Source of the DNA: Pseudomarimonas arenosa | Lineage (GTDB): Bacteria > Pseudomonadota > Gammaproteobacteria > Xanthomonadales > Xanthomonadaceae | Assembly (NCBI RefSeq): GCF_014841215.1 | Contig: NZ_JACYTR010000017.1 | Coordinates: 24,994 to 88,993, forward strand | DNA: 64,000 bases | Direction: 5' to 3' | In this document: one piece after another, positions 30,799 through 39,518 of the stretch | Layout: each line of letters opens with the position of its first letter | How positions within the stretch are numbered: position 1 is the first letter of the stretch | Notes under the pieces: model-generated | The model's input: the letters and a program-made list of their open reading frames with translations, nothing else | Told to the model about the DNA's origin: nothing | Database searches by the model: none | Translations under genes and position numbers: made by a program

Positions 30799-33000
30799 AT
30801 GCGCTGGCTCTGCTCGTCGAAGCGTCCCTGCTGCTTGCTCGCCGTGGCCATGCTAGCCAGTGGCGCTGCCTATTCGCAATCGAACGATATGTTCAGGCTG
30901 GAGCTGGGGCTGGGGTATGTCGATGCCGATTCGCTGCGCTTTGGCCGCTACAACGACCTGTCCGAGCAGGGCGGCTACGGCGTGCTCAATCTCGACTGGT
31001 GGCGCGCTGCCTCGCATCCCGACCAGGCGGATCTGCGACTGCACGCGAGACAGCTCGGGCTTGAGGCGCGCAGCGTGGAGCTGGACGCGCAGCGCCCGGG
31101 CCGCTACCGGGTCTGGCTGAGCTATGTCGAACTGCCGGTCTATCTCAGCGAGCATGGCTTCACGCCGTTTCGCGGCGTCGGCAGTTCCGATCTCGGGCTG
31201 CCGGGCAACTGGCAGCCGGGCGCCAGCAGCGCGGGATTCAGCCAGCTGCCCGGCTCGCTGGCACGCTTCAGTCCGAAGACTGAACGTCGTGTTGGGCTGC
31301 TCGGTCTGCAGGGCTGGTTGTCGATCCGCTGGGATACCACGGTTGAACTACGTGAGCAGCGCAAACAGGGGCTGACCGTGTTGGCCGGCACCATTGGCAA
31401 TAGCGGTGGTACGCCGCGGGTGGCCTTTCTGCCCACGCCGGTTGATGAGCGGAGCCGTGAAGTCGAGTGGGCGCTGCGCTATGCCGATACGCAGCGTCAG
31501 TTCAGCCTGGGCTATCTGCTGTCACTGTTCGACAACCAGGTCGAAGCCATTCGCTGGCAGAACCCGTACAGCGCGATCAGCGGCTGGCACCCGAGTGCCG
31601 GCTATCCCACCGGTCAGGGGCAGATCGCCCGCGATCCGGACAATCAGTTCCACCAGCTTAGCATGGCGTTTGCACAAAGCTGGCGAAATGGCTTGCGTCT
31701 GGCCGCTGACCTGTCGTTAGGTCGCGGCACGCAGGATGAAGCCTTCTTGCCCTATACGATCAATCCGCAGCAGGCGGCCAGCGTGGTCGAGGCGCTGCCA
31801 CGCAGTTCGCTCGACGGCCGGGTCGACACTCGACGCCTGCAACTGCGCTTGTCTCAGCGCCTCGACAACGGTCTCGACTGGGCGCTGCGCTGGCGCGATG
31901 ATGAGCGCGACAATCAGAGCCCGCACGCGCAATTCGTCTACATCGGCGGTGATTCCATGCTGCAGGACGCTGCCGCCAGCAGCGGGCGACGGCGCTTCAA
32001 CGAACCGTATAGTTACGCCCAGCAGCTGATCGAGTTCGATGCTGGCTATCGCAGCGCGGCTGCCGGTAGCTGGCGCTTTGGCTGGCAGCGCAGCGAGATC
32101 GAGCGCGAACAGGCCGAGCGACTGCAGGCGCGCGAGGATCGGCTGCAGTTGCAGTACCGGCAGCGCCTGGGACAGCGCGGATCGTTCGCTCTCAAGACCG
32201 AGCATAGCGACCGCGACGGCTCGACCTATATCGGCAACCGCCCGTTCCTGGCCGCCTACACACCCGAGTTCATCGACACTCTGGTCGGAGACTTTGAGAA
32301 TCATCCCCAGCTGCGGCGTTTTCATCAGGCCGACCGCCGACGCTGGCGCTTCAGTGCCAATCTGAGCTGGCAGTGGAGCGAGCGCTGGACCTTGTCGCTG
32401 CAGGCAGATCGGAGCCGCGACGATTACTACGCTTCTCCGCTCGGTCTGACCGATGCCGACAGTCGGCTGATCAACACCCAGCTGCAGTTTGCGCCGAATC
32501 AGGACTGGCAGCTGGCGCTGTATCAGGTCGATGAGCGACGGCAGTTCGAACAGGCTGGCCATGCCTTCCGCGGCGGCGCCACCCGCATCGATCAGATCAA
32601 TGATCCGGCCAATCGCTGGTCGGTGGTGATGGATGATCATTGGCAAACCAGCGGTTTGCAGCTGAACTGGCGGCCCCCGGACAGGGCCTTTAGCGCCTCG
32701 TTTGATCTGCTCTACGGCGATGGTCGCAGTGCGCTGCTGTTCGAGGCCGGTTCGGCGGTGGCCGCCGCGCCGCTGCCCGACTATCGCGATGATCTGCTTG
32801 GCGCGCGCAGTGAACTGCGCTGGCGGCTGAATCCGCGTGCCGAAGTGAAACTGGCCTGGTGGCATGAGCGCTACCGGGTGTCGAATCCGACCGATGGTGG
32901 CTTGCCGCCGGATCAGTTGGCCAATGTACTGTTGCCGGGGTTCGCCGAGCCGGATTATCAGGTCAATGTGATTACCCTGAGTTGGGTGCAACAGTTCTGA
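30799..33000 (+). CDS. mtrB: MtrB/PioB family decaheme-associated outer-membrane barrel
   Basis: A 733-residue exported protein with signal peptide (about 1-26, ending AYS) and a C-terminal Phe (LSWVQQF), as expected for an outer-membrane beta-barrel. The length, the many alternating amphipathic strands, and N-terminal segments such as RFGRYNDLSEQGGYG and YVELPVYLSEHGFTPF match the MtrB/PioB family, which forms the sheath for a decaheme cytochrome. The N-terminal CxxC pair reported in Shewanella MtrB is not seen in the mature protein. CGGAGGA precedes the start. It lies between the decaheme gene and nqrA, whose start overlaps its stop (TGATG). Confidence 0.9.
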   Translation: MRWLCSSKRPCCLLAVAMLASGAAYSQSNDMFRLELGLGYVDADSLRFGRYNDLSEQGGYGVLNLDWWRAASHPDQADLRLHARQLGLEARSVELDAQRPGRYRVWLSYVELPVYLSEHGFTPFRGVGSSDLGLPGNWQPGASSAGFSQLPGSLARFSPKTERRVGLLGLQGWLSIRWDTTVELREQRKQGLTVLAGTIGNSGGTPRVAFLPTPVDERSREVEWALRYADTQRQFSLGYLLSLFDNQVEAIRWQNPYSAISGWHPSAGYPTGQGQIARDPDNQFHQLSMAFAQSWRNGLRLAADLSLGRGTQDEAFLPYTINPQQAASVVEALPRSSLDGRVDTRRLQLRLSQRLDNGLDWALRWRDDERDNQSPHAQFVYIGGDSMLQDAAASSGRRRFNEPYSYAQQLIEFDAGYRSAAAGSWRFGWQRSEIEREQAERLQAREDRLQLQYRQRLGQRGSFALKTEHSDRDGSTYIGNRPFLAAYTPEFIDTLVGDFENHPQLRRFHQADRRRWRFSANLSWQWSERWTLSLQADRSRDDYYASPLGLTDADSRLINTQLQFAPNQDWQLALYQVDERRQFEQAGHAFRGGATRIDQINDPANRWSVVMDDHWQTSGLQLNWRPPDRAFSASFDLLYGDGRSALLFEAGSAVAAAPLPDYRDDLLGARSELRWRLNPRAEVKLAWWHERYRVSNPTDGGLPPDQLANVLLPGFAEPDYQVNVITLSWVQQF

Positions 33001-34265
33001 TGGGTGCAGACGTGCGCATGCGCAGTATCAGGCTGGCTGGCGGCTTGCGCTTTGACCTGCCCGGAGCGCCTGCGCCGCGTCTGCTCAGCGGGACGGCGAT
33101 CAGCCGGGTGGGCTGGGAGGCGGCAGACTTTGCCCGATTGCGGCCCCGTCTTGCACGTAAGCCCGGTGATCAGGTTCGCGCCGGTGACTGTCTGATGGTC
33201 GACCGGCGTCGATCTGCGATCTGCTTTACCGCGCCACACAGCGGCACTCTGCGCGTGCTTGAGCTGGGTGCGCAGCGTCGACTCGAGCGACTGGAGATCG
33301 AACTCGAGGCCGGTCTGGAGCCGCGCGAATTCGCCACCGACGATGCCAGCTGTGCCAGCGGTCTACGCCAGCTGATGCAGTCCAGTGGACTGTGGCCCGC
33401 GCTGCGCGCGCGCCCATTCGGCGGCATCCCTGATCCCGAGGCGGTACCGGCGGCGCTGTTCGTGCAGGCCATTGACACCCAGCCCCTGGCCGCCGATCCG
33501 CTGCTGATCATCGAGCCTCATCGCAGCGAGTTCGAGCGTGGGCTGAAAGCGCTGTGTCTGCTCGGCAGCGGTCCCGTGTTCGTCTGTCAGGCCGCGGAAA
33601 CGCCCTGTATCGAGCCCGGCGCGCAGATCACCCCGGTGCGCTTCGTTGGTCGCCATCCGGCCGGCCTGCCGGGCACCCATGTGCATCAGTTGCTGCCGGC
33701 CGGTCGGCGCCAGGTCTGGGAGATTCACTATCAGGAGGTCATTGCGCTCGGTCACCTGCTTGAGCACGGGCGGCTATGGCCGCAGCGCTGGATCGCCGTG
33801 GCCGGGGCAGACGCGCGTCAACCGGCGATCTATGCCCTGCCAGTGGCGGCCGATCTGGCCGAGCTGGCGCCGACCCTGGCCGCCTCGACGACGTCCGCCA
33901 TCATCAGCGGCTCACCCCTGCATGGTCGGCTTGGCCGCTACCTCGGTCGGCGCCACTACCAGATCAGCGTCTTGCCGCCGCCACGTAGCGACGCTACCGG
34001 CTGGCGCGGGTGGTCGCAGCGACGGCGCAGCGCGATCGGCGCGATGCTGGCGCTGGAGCAGCTGGACACGGTGTTTCCCTTCGGTCTGCCAGCCACACCC
34101 TTGTTGCGCGCCCTGAGCGTGGGCGACGATGAGCGGGCGGTGGAACTCGGTGCTTTGCAGTTGCTGGAGGAAGATCTCGATCTGCTCAGTCATGTCTGCG
34201 TCTCGGGAGTGCGCTATGGCGCCCTGTTGCGGCGCACCTTGCAAGCCTGGGAGGCCGGGTCATGA
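33000..34265 (+). CDS. nqrA: Na+-translocating NADH:quinone oxidoreductase-type subunit A
   Basis: A soluble subunit of about 421 residues. The opening RLAGGLRFDLPGAPAPR, then RPRLARKPGDQVRAGD and CFTAPHSGTLRVLELGAQR, match the N-terminal barrel-sandwich region of NqrA in order. The C-terminal part has LPAGRRQVWEIHYQEV and a four-residue HG step typical of the family. The start overlaps the mtrB stop (TGATG); an ATG at 33018 gives an N-terminus that aligns slightly better with known NqrA and cannot be excluded. NqrA carries no covalent cofactor. The sequence is divergent from canonical NqrA, in line with a specialised branch. Confidence 0.88.
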   Translation: MGADVRMRSIRLAGGLRFDLPGAPAPRLLSGTAISRVGWEAADFARLRPRLARKPGDQVRAGDCLMVDRRRSAICFTAPHSGTLRVLELGAQRRLERLEIELEAGLEPREFATDDASCASGLRQLMQSSGLWPALRARPFGGIPDPEAVPAALFVQAIDTQPLAADPLLIIEPHRSEFERGLKALCLLGSGPVFVCQAAETPCIEPGAQITPVRFVGRHPAGLPGTHVHQLLPAGRRQVWEIHYQEVIALGHLLEHGRLWPQRWIAVAGADARQPAIYALPVAADLAELAPTLAASTTSAIISGSPLHGRLGRYLGRRHYQISVLPPPRSDATGWRGWSQRRRSAIGAMLALEQLDTVFPFGLPATPLLRALSVGDDERAVELGALQLLEEDLDLLSHVCVSGVRYGALLRRTLQAWEAGS

Positions 34266-35092
34266 GCGTCGCGCCGGATCTGCGTCTGCAGCCATTCTCG
34301 CGCCTCTGGTTGCGCCCTGAACAGGGCGTTTGGCCGAGTCTGGCGGTCAATGCCTTGGCCCTGCTGCCGTTGCTGCTGCTGGCGCTGTGGCAGGGCGGCA
34401 TGGCGGCCCTGCTGCGCTTGCTGCTGGGTGCCGCGCTGGGCCTGGCCTGGCAGGCCGCTTTCGCCCGACTGCGTGGGCGTCCGCTGCTGCCCGACGCCGG
34501 CTTGACCGTGGCTGGAGCGCTGCTCCTGCTCGGCCCGGACATACCCCTCGGTCAGTTTCTCATCGCCATCAGTTTCGCCATCGTGCTGGGCGAGCAGGTG
34601 TTTGGTGGGCGCGGGCGCTATCTGCTGAATCCGGTGGTCCTGGCCGTGGGCTTTCAGGTTTTCGCCTACGGTCCGCTGCCTGCTCCCGCGCTGTCTGGCC
34701 TGGCCTTGGCCGCTGCTCTGGGGGCTCTATTGCTACTGTTTCAAGGATTGATTTCCTGGCGCCTGCTGCTGGCTGCCAGCGCCGGTTGGCTGCTGGTCTG
34801 TGTCGTTCGCCAGGAATGGCTGTTGCCCGGGTGGAACGATCCGTTCTGGTTCGCGGTGCTGTTCCTGCTCACCGATCCGGTAGCCGGCGCGGCAACGCGC
34901 CCCGGCCGCATCGCGCATGGATTGCTGGCCGGCCTGTTGCTGGCCTTGCCGATGCCGGGTTACGGCGAGCCGGCGCCGCTGGCAGCCTTGGCATTTGCCC
35001 TGATGCTGGCCGCCCTGTTCGCGCCCCTGCTGGATCGTTGTGCTCTGTGGTGGATGGTGCGGCGCGAGCGAAGGAGGCAGAACGATGACTGA
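34262..35092 (+). CDS. nqrB: NqrB/RnfD-type membrane subunit lacking the FMN loop
   Basis: A 276-residue membrane protein of about eight helices; ordinary NqrB has roughly 400 residues. Conserved landmarks are present: FGGRGRYLLNPVVLAVGFQVFAY (114-136, quoted in parts FGGRGRYLLNP and VLAVGFQVFAY), the late TDPVAGAATRPGRIAHG (204-220) and LFAPLLDRC (252-260). Between these, the periplasmic segment that normally carries the covalently flavinylated Thr (SGAT-type motif) is absent; residues 137-147 read GPLPAPALSGL only. The N-terminal extension is also short. The start overlaps nqrA by 4 nt (ATGA). Either FMN transfer bypasses this subunit or the complex works differently. Confidence 0.85.
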   Translation: MSVAPDLRLQPFSRLWLRPEQGVWPSLAVNALALLPLLLLALWQGGMAALLRLLLGAALGLAWQAAFARLRGRPLLPDAGLTVAGALLLLGPDIPLGQFLIAISFAIVLGEQVFGGRGRYLLNPVVLAVGFQVFAYGPLPAPALSGLALAAALGALLLLFQGLISWRLLLAASAGWLLVCVVRQEWLLPGWNDPFWFAVLFLLTDPVAGAATRPGRIAHGLLAGLLLALPMPGYGEPAPLAALAFALMLAALFAPLLDRCALWWMVRRERRRQNDD

Positions 35093-35897
35093 GCTGCGCG
35101 CCCTCTGGCAGCGCTTTGCCGCCTTGCCCAACGAACACCCAGCCAAGACCCTGCTGATCGTGTTCTGCATCGCCAGTCTGTGTGCAGCCCTGGTCTCGTT
35201 CACCGCCGTGCAGCTGCGACCACTGCAGGAGCAGCACCGCGCGGCCGAGCGCGAGCAGCGAATGAGCGCCATGTTAAGTGAGCTGCCAGGCATGAGCGAG
35301 CTGCTGCAGGCCAGCGGTGCCGACGGCCTGGAGTCCTTGATGATCGACCTGGACAGCGGTGCCGCGGTCGACCCGGCCAGCGCTATCGATTTCGACTGGC
35401 GTCAGGCGATCGCCGAGGCCGATCAGGGGCAGCAATGTCGGCCGCTTGAGCGCGAGCGCGATCTGGTCGGCATTGGCTGCCGTCCGGCACTGGGCAGGGT
35501 CATGCTGCTGCGTCAGGGGCGGCAGCTCGAACTGTTGGTGCTACCCATCTACGGGCGCGGTTATCAGAGCACCCTGCACGCGCTGTTGGTGTTGCAGGCC
35601 GATCTCAATACCATCGCCGCCCTGCAGGTGCACGAACAGGGTGAAACCCCAGGACTGGGCGCGCGCATCGTTGAGCCGGCGTTTCAGGCGCGCTTTGCCG
35701 ATCGGCAGTTGCGCAATGCCGCCGGTGAGTGGCGCTTTGCGGTGCGCAAGCAGGTCGAGAATCCGGCCTTCGAGGTCGACGCGATTGCCGGCGCCACGCG
35801 CAGCAGCGTCACCCTCGGCCGGATGATCGAGTTCTGGATGGGGCCTGACGGTTACGGGCCCTTGCTTGAACGGCTAGCTAAGGAGAACGAAGCATGA
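35085..35897 (+). CDS. nqrC: NqrC-type FMN-binding subunit
   Basis: A 270-residue protein with one N-terminal helix (about 22-42) and a periplasmic FMN-binding domain. The loop EQGETPGLGARI (184-195) and the flavinylation motif VDAIAGATRSS with Thr238 as the FMN carrier match NqrC. The ending MIEFWMGPDGYGPLLERL is also typical of the family. Attachment of FMN by an ApbE-type transferase is expected; no apbE is in the window. The start lies 8 nt before the nqrB stop with AAGGAGG upstream. Together with NqrB this is the second flavin-bearing membrane arm, and here it is the only one with a visible FMN site. Confidence 0.93.
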   Translation: MTELRALWQRFAALPNEHPAKTLLIVFCIASLCAALVSFTAVQLRPLQEQHRAAEREQRMSAMLSELPGMSELLQASGADGLESLMIDLDSGAAVDPASAIDFDWRQAIAEADQGQQCRPLERERDLVGIGCRPALGRVMLLRQGRQLELLVLPIYGRGYQSTLHALLVLQADLNTIAALQVHEQGETPGLGARIVEPAFQARFADRQLRNAAGEWRFAVRKQVENPAFEVDAIAGATRSSVTLGRMIEFWMGPDGYGPLLERLAKENEA

Positions 35898-36565
35898 GTT
35901 GGCGCCGCTGGCGGGCGCGCTTTGCGCCGGTGATTCAGGACAACCCGATCACCGTGCAGATGCTCGGCCTGTGCTCGGCCCTGGCTGTCACCACCTCGCT
36001 CAGCACCGCCATCACCATGAGCATCGCGCTCAGCGCGGTGCTGCTGGCTTCCAGTGCTGCGATCAGCCTGATTCGGCATTTCCTGCCCAATCACGTGCGT
36101 CTTATCATTCAGATCACGGTGATTGCCTCGCTGGTGATCGTGGTTGATCAGATCCTGCAGGCCTACTGGTACAGCATGAGTCAGCGCCTGTCGATCTTCG
36201 TCTCCTTGATCGTCACCAACTGTCTGGTCATGGGGCGGGCCGAAGGCTTCGCCAGTCAGCATGGCCTGCTTGCCAGTCTGTGGGACGCCTTGCTCAACGG
36301 CTTGGGCTACAGCCTGATGCTGATCCTGATCGGTGCGCTGCGCGAGCTGCTGGGGGCCGGTCAACTGCTCGGCGTGCAGTTGCTGCCCCTGGTGGAACAG
36401 GGCGGCTGGTTTGAGCCGCTGAAGATGATGCTGTTGGCGCCGAGCGCTTTCTTCCTGCTTGGCTTGCTGGTCTGGGCATTGCGCAGTCGTTGGCCGCAGC
36501 AGGTCGAGGGCGAGGAGTTCCGTCCGCGATTGGCGGAACTGGGTGTGGAGGACGACGATGCTTGA
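35894..36565 (+). CDS. nqrD: NqrD subunit
   Basis: A 223-residue membrane protein with six predicted helices. The inverted-topology half-motifs are clear: [12 protein letters not shown] with Cys27 and [17 protein letters not shown] with Cys110. These two Cys, with those of NqrE, ligate the intramembrane iron-sulfur centre known from NQR/RNF structures. The ATG overlaps the nqrC stop by 4 nt. The C-terminal tail contains an acidic, Glu-rich stretch. Nothing essential appears to be missing. Confidence 0.94.
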   Translation: MSWRRWRARFAPVIQDNPITVQMLGLCSALAVTTSLSTAITMSIALSAVLLASSAAISLIRHFLPNHVRLIIQITVIASLVIVVDQILQAYWYSMSQRLSIFVSLIVTNCLVMGRAEGFASQHGLLASLWDALLNGLGYSLMLILIGALRELLGAGQLLGVQLLPLVEQGGWFEPLKMMLLAPSAFFLLGLLVWALRSRWPQQVEGEEFRPRLAELGVEDDDA

Positions 36566-37160
36566 TGTCTTCGTCAGCGCGCTGTTTCGCGAGAATCTGG
36601 CCCTGGTGTTCTTTCTCGGCTTGTGCACCTTTCTGGCCGCGTCGAGGCGGCTGGAGACGGCGGTTGGCCTGGGTCTGGCCCTGATCGTGGTGCAGGGTCT
36701 GAGCGTGCCACTGAACTACATGATCCACCATGCGTTTCTGAGGGCGGGGGCCTGGGCCTGGCTCGGCTGGGAGGACGTCGACCTGGGCTTTCTGCGCCTG
36801 ATTGCCTTCATCGGCGTGATCGCCGCCATGGTGCAGATTCTGGAGATCGTGTTGCTGCGCTTCTTTCCGGTGCTGCACCGCAGCCTGGGTATTTTCCTGC
36901 CGCTGATCACGGTGAATTGCGCAATTCTCGGTGGCAGCCTGTTCATGGTCGAGCGGCAGTACGACTTCGGCGAAAGTATCGCCTTCGGCTTGGGCAGCGG
37001 CGTGGGCTGGGCCCTGGCCCTGTGCTGTCTTGCCGCCTTGCGAGAGCGCATGCACTACAGCGACGTGCCGCGCGGCCTGCGTGGCCTGGGCATTGCGTTC
37101 ATCGTGATCGGGCTGATGTCGATGGCCTTCACCGGCTACGCGGGGCTGGCGTTGAAATGA
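36558..37160 (+). CDS. nqrE: NqrE subunit
   Basis: A 200-residue membrane protein, six helices, paralogous to NqrD. The paired motifs [10 protein letters not shown] (Cys23) and [17 protein letters not shown] (Cys121) are present, completing the four-Cys iron site with Nqr[14 protein letters not shown] near residue 147 is also family-typical. The start lies 8 nt inside the end of nqrD. The gene is collinear with nqrD and nqrF, as in canonical nqr operons. Confidence 0.94.
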   Translation: MLDVFVSALFRENLALVFFLGLCTFLAASRRLETAVGLGLALIVVQGLSVPLNYMIHHAFLRAGAWAWLGWEDVDLGFLRLIAFIGVIAAMVQILEIVLLRFFPVLHRSLGIFLPLITVNCAILGGSLFMVERQYDFGESIAFGLGSGVGWALALCCLAALRERMHYSDVPRGLRGLGIAFIVIGLMSMAFTGYAGLALK

Positions 37161-38383
37161 GAGCGATTGGTCTCGGGCTGGTGTTTTTCCTGCTGCTGGT
37201 GCTGGGCTTGACCGCGATCGTCATGTGGGTGCGAAAGTGGCTGATGCCGGCGCGGCCATTGACCGTGCATGTGCGCGGAGCCGAGCCGGTGCCGGCAGTG
37301 CAGGGTCAGACCCTGCTGCGCGCATTGCAGTCCGCCGGTCTGAAGTTGCCAGCGGCCTGTGGTGGCGGCGGCACCTGCGGCCAGTGTCGGGCCCGGGTGG
37401 TGCAGGGCGGTGGCGAGGTGCTGCCGACTGAGCGTGCGCGGCTCAGTCGCGCTGAGCTAAAGCAGGGGCAACGCCTGGCCTGTCAGTTGTTGCTGCGAGA
37501 GGATCTCGAGATCCAGCTCGACGATGCTCTGCTGAAGGCCGAACAATGGCAGTGCGAGGTGCTGCAGGTCACCGCGCTGGCACCGTTGATGCGCGAGATC
37601 GTTTTGCAGTTGCCGGATGCTCTTAGCTTTGCGTTTCGCCCGGGAAGCTATGTGATGGTCGAGGCGCCGAGCTACCGACTGGCATTCAGCGAGCTGCAGC
37701 CTCCGGTCGAACACCGGGCGATCTGGCAGCGACTGCAGCTGGCCGACCTGGTGGCGCAAAGCGAGGCGCCGGTCAGTCGCGCCTATTCGCTGGCCAATGT
37801 GCCGGCCGATGGCGGGCGTCGGGTGGTCTTGCTGGTGCGTCTGGCGCTGCCGCCGCCGAATGTCATCGAGGCCTTGCCTGGTCGGGTGTCGTCCTGGTTG
37901 TTTGCCCGCAAGCCGGGCGACCGGGTGCCGGTATCCGGGCCGTTTGGCGATTTTGCCGCGCAGCCTGGCGAACGCGAGATGGTCTTCATTGGCGGCGGCG
38001 TTGGCATGGCGCCGCTGCGCGCGATGATCACCGATCTGCTGCAGACCCAGCATAGTCAGCGGCGCATCTCGTTCTGGTATGGCGCGCGCAGCCAGATCGA
38101 ACTGTTCTATCGCGAGCAGTTCGATGCGTTGGCCGCCGAGTACGGTAATTTCCGCTGGACGGTGGCGCTGTCCGATCCCGCCGCTGGCGATGATTGGGAT
38201 GGGGCGCGTGGCTTCATCCATGAGGTGCTGTGTCAGCGTTACCTGCGTCAGCATCCGGCGCCGGAGGAGTGCGAGTACTACCTGTGCGGCCCGCCCTTGA
38301 TGATCAAGGCGGTGCTGGCCATGCTCGATCAGCTCGGGGTTGAGCCTGAGCGCATTTTCAATGACGACTTTGGAAGTCGCTGA
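37157..38383 (+). CDS. nqrF: NqrF NADH-oxidising subunit
   Basis: A 408-residue protein, the usual NqrF length, and the entry point for electrons from NADH. One N-terminal helix (3-26) anchors it. The ferredoxin domain has Cys68, Cys74, Cys77 and Cys109 ([12 protein letters not shown]...LACQ) for a [2Fe-2S] cluster. The reductase part has the FAD motif SRAYSLAN (about 205) and the NAD motifs [11 protein letters not shown] and YLCGPPLM. The start overlaps nqrE by 4 nt. Its intact state argues that the complex oxidises NADH, or reduces NAD+ if run in reverse. Confidence 0.95.
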   Translation: MRAIGLGLVFFLLLVLGLTAIVMWVRKWLMPARPLTVHVRGAEPVPAVQGQTLLRALQSAGLKLPAACGGGGTCGQCRARVVQGGGEVLPTERARLSRAELKQGQRLACQLLLREDLEIQLDDALLKAEQWQCEVLQVTALAPLMREIVLQLPDALSFAFRPGSYVMVEAPSYRLAFSELQPPVEHRAIWQRLQLADLVAQSEAPVSRAYSLANVPADGGRRVVLLVRLALPPPNVIEALPGRVSSWLFARKPGDRVPVSGPFGDFAAQPGEREMVFIGGGVGMAPLRAMITDLLQTQHSQRRISFWYGARSQIELFYREQFDALAAEYGNFRWTVALSDPAAGDDWDGARGFIHEVLCQRYLRQHPAPEECEYYLCGPPLMIKAVLAMLDQLGVEPERIFNDDFGSR

Positions 38384-38386
38384 ATC

Positions 38387-38569
38387 ATGTCGACCTGGAT
38401 CTGGATGTTTCTTGCCTGCTGGCTGGTTCTGTTGCTGGCCATGGCGGGGCTCGGTTTCAGTCTGCTCTGGCGCGGTCGCACGCCCAGTCTGGGGTGTGCC
38501 GACCGGGCTCGCTGCACGCGGCTGCGCTGTGAGGCCTGCCCGCGGACGCAGCACAAGGAGTCGTTATGA
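38387..38569 (+). CDS. nqrM: NqrM-like iron-delivery/maturation protein
   Basis: A 60-residue protein with one N-terminal helix (5-28) and a C-terminal Cys cluster: Cys37, Cys43, Cys48 and Cys51 (CADRARC...C..C). Small size, one helix followed by four Cys, and position directly after nqrF match NqrM, which is needed to place iron between NqrD and NqrE. It starts 3 nt after the nqrF stop. The Cys spacing differs somewhat from that of Vibrio NqrM, so the call rests partly on context. Confidence 0.78.
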   Translation: MSTWIWMFLACWLVLLLAMAGLGFSLLWRGRTPSLGCADRARCTRLRCEACPRTQHKESL

Positions 38570-38976
38570 GTACGTCGCCGCGCTCGCCCAAGGTGCGCAA
38601 TTACATGGCCACCCGCCTGGTTACCTTGAGCCCGACCATGGAAATCAATCGGGCCATGCATATCCTGCTGGAACAGCAACTGTCCGGCGCGCCGGTTCTC
38701 GATCAGGCGCAGCGCCTGGTCGGCGTGTTGTCGAGCAAGGATTGCCTGAAAGCGGTACTGAACGCCAGCTACTACCAGGAGCTGGGCGGCACGGTGGCCG
38801 ACTATATGAGCACCGAGGTTGAAACCTTGCCAGCCGACCTCGATCTGGTCGATGCCGCCCGGCACTTTCTTAACAGTCACTTCAGGCGGTTTCCGGTGCT
38901 GGAGGAAGGCCGGGTGATCGGTCAGATCAGCCGCGCTGACCTGCTGCGAGCGCTATTGCAGAATTGGAGTGATTGA
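38566..38976 (+). CDS. Twin CBS-domain protein at the end of the nqr operon
   Basis: A 136-residue soluble protein consisting only of two CBS motifs (about 8-62 and 75-132), with SGAPVLD, LVGVLSSKDCL, RFPVLEEGRVIGQISRADLL as signatures. Such pairs usually bind adenosine nucleotides. The ATG overlaps the nqrM stop by 4 nt, so it is made together with the complex, and a role as adenylate- or NAD-sensing regulator is an inference. It ends the operon; a partial dispersed palindrome follows 12 bp later. Confidence 0.88.
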   Translation: MSTSPRSPKVRNYMATRLVTLSPTMEINRAMHILLEQQLSGAPVLDQAQRLVGVLSSKDCLKAVLNASYYQELGGTVADYMSTEVETLPADLDLVDAARHFLNSHFRRFPVLEEGRVIGQISRADLLRALLQNWSD

Positions 38977-38988
38977 GGCGGGCGCTTT

Positions 38989-39018
38989 CTTTCGTCGCGA
39001 CCTCATTGAAATATCCGG
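38989..39018. repeat. Partial CCGGAT palindrome (family A)
   Basis: The inner left arm CTTTC (38989-38993), a 14-nt loop GTCGCGACCTCATT and the full right arm GAAATATCCGG (39008-39018) match the copy at 18309, with the outer CCGGAT of the left arm lost. It lies 12 bp after the CBS gene. Confidence 0.65.
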
Positions 39019-39164
39019 GCTAGGCGAACCGCTCACTGAGTCCGTGGAAGCGAGCATCGACAGGGCCAAGTTGGCGAGTCAAGAGCCAAGGATTCAGGGT
39101 CGCCCTGGTCGAAACATCCTCGAATGAAAGTGTAGGTGCGGTCTTCGTTTGGCTGGCTTCGACG

Positions 39165-39518
39165 ATCATCTGCAACCGCAAGATAAACGCGGCGCCTCGA
39201 CCAAGTCGGCTTTGCGCGGAATCTGAGAACTTGTCTTCGTTTGGCTGGCTTCGACGAGCTCAGCCAGCGTTTGCGCTTGGGGCGGGTCAACACGCCGCGA
39301 GCCGCTCGCTGAGCTTGTCGAAGCGAGCATCGACAGGGCGAATCATCTGCAACCGCAAGATAAACGCGGCGCCTCGACCAAGTCGGCTTTGCGCGGAATC
39401 TGAGAACTTGTCTTCGTTTGGCTGGCTTCGACGAGCTCAGCCAGCGTTTGCGCTTGGGGCGGGTCAACACGCCGCGAGCCGCTCGCTGAGCTTGTCGAAG
39501 CGAGCATCGACGGGGCGT
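39165..39518. repeat. Two tandem copies of a 177-bp unit with REP-like hairpins
   Basis: Copies at 39165-39341 and 39342-39518 are identical except for one internal substitution near the end (ACAGGG to ACGGGG) and the last base. Each unit holds two hairpins in inverted order: TGGCTG...CAGCCA around a TTCGACGAGCT core (39242-39266 in copy 1) and GCTCGCT/AGCGAGC around GAGCTTGTCGA (39304-39328). The cores are near reverse complements, giving a BIME-like doublet. Degenerate flanking pieces at 39031-39070 and 39141-39164 show older copies. Confidence 0.85.

Noticed and set aside
36623..37156. N-terminal extension of nqrF into nqrE
   Set aside because: The extension overlaps nqrE completely in another frame. 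NqrF family homology begins at the ATG at 37157, which has the usual 4-nt overlap.
39033..39470. 145-codon minus-strand frame with an internal amino-acid repeat
   Set aside because: It only reflects the 177-bp tandem repeat, whose period is a multiple of three. There is no start signal, and the product is a basic low-quality string.
39165..39518. The tandem array read as a CRISPR
   Set aside because: Units are 177 bp, contiguous and near-identical with no variable spacers, and no cas genes are in the window.
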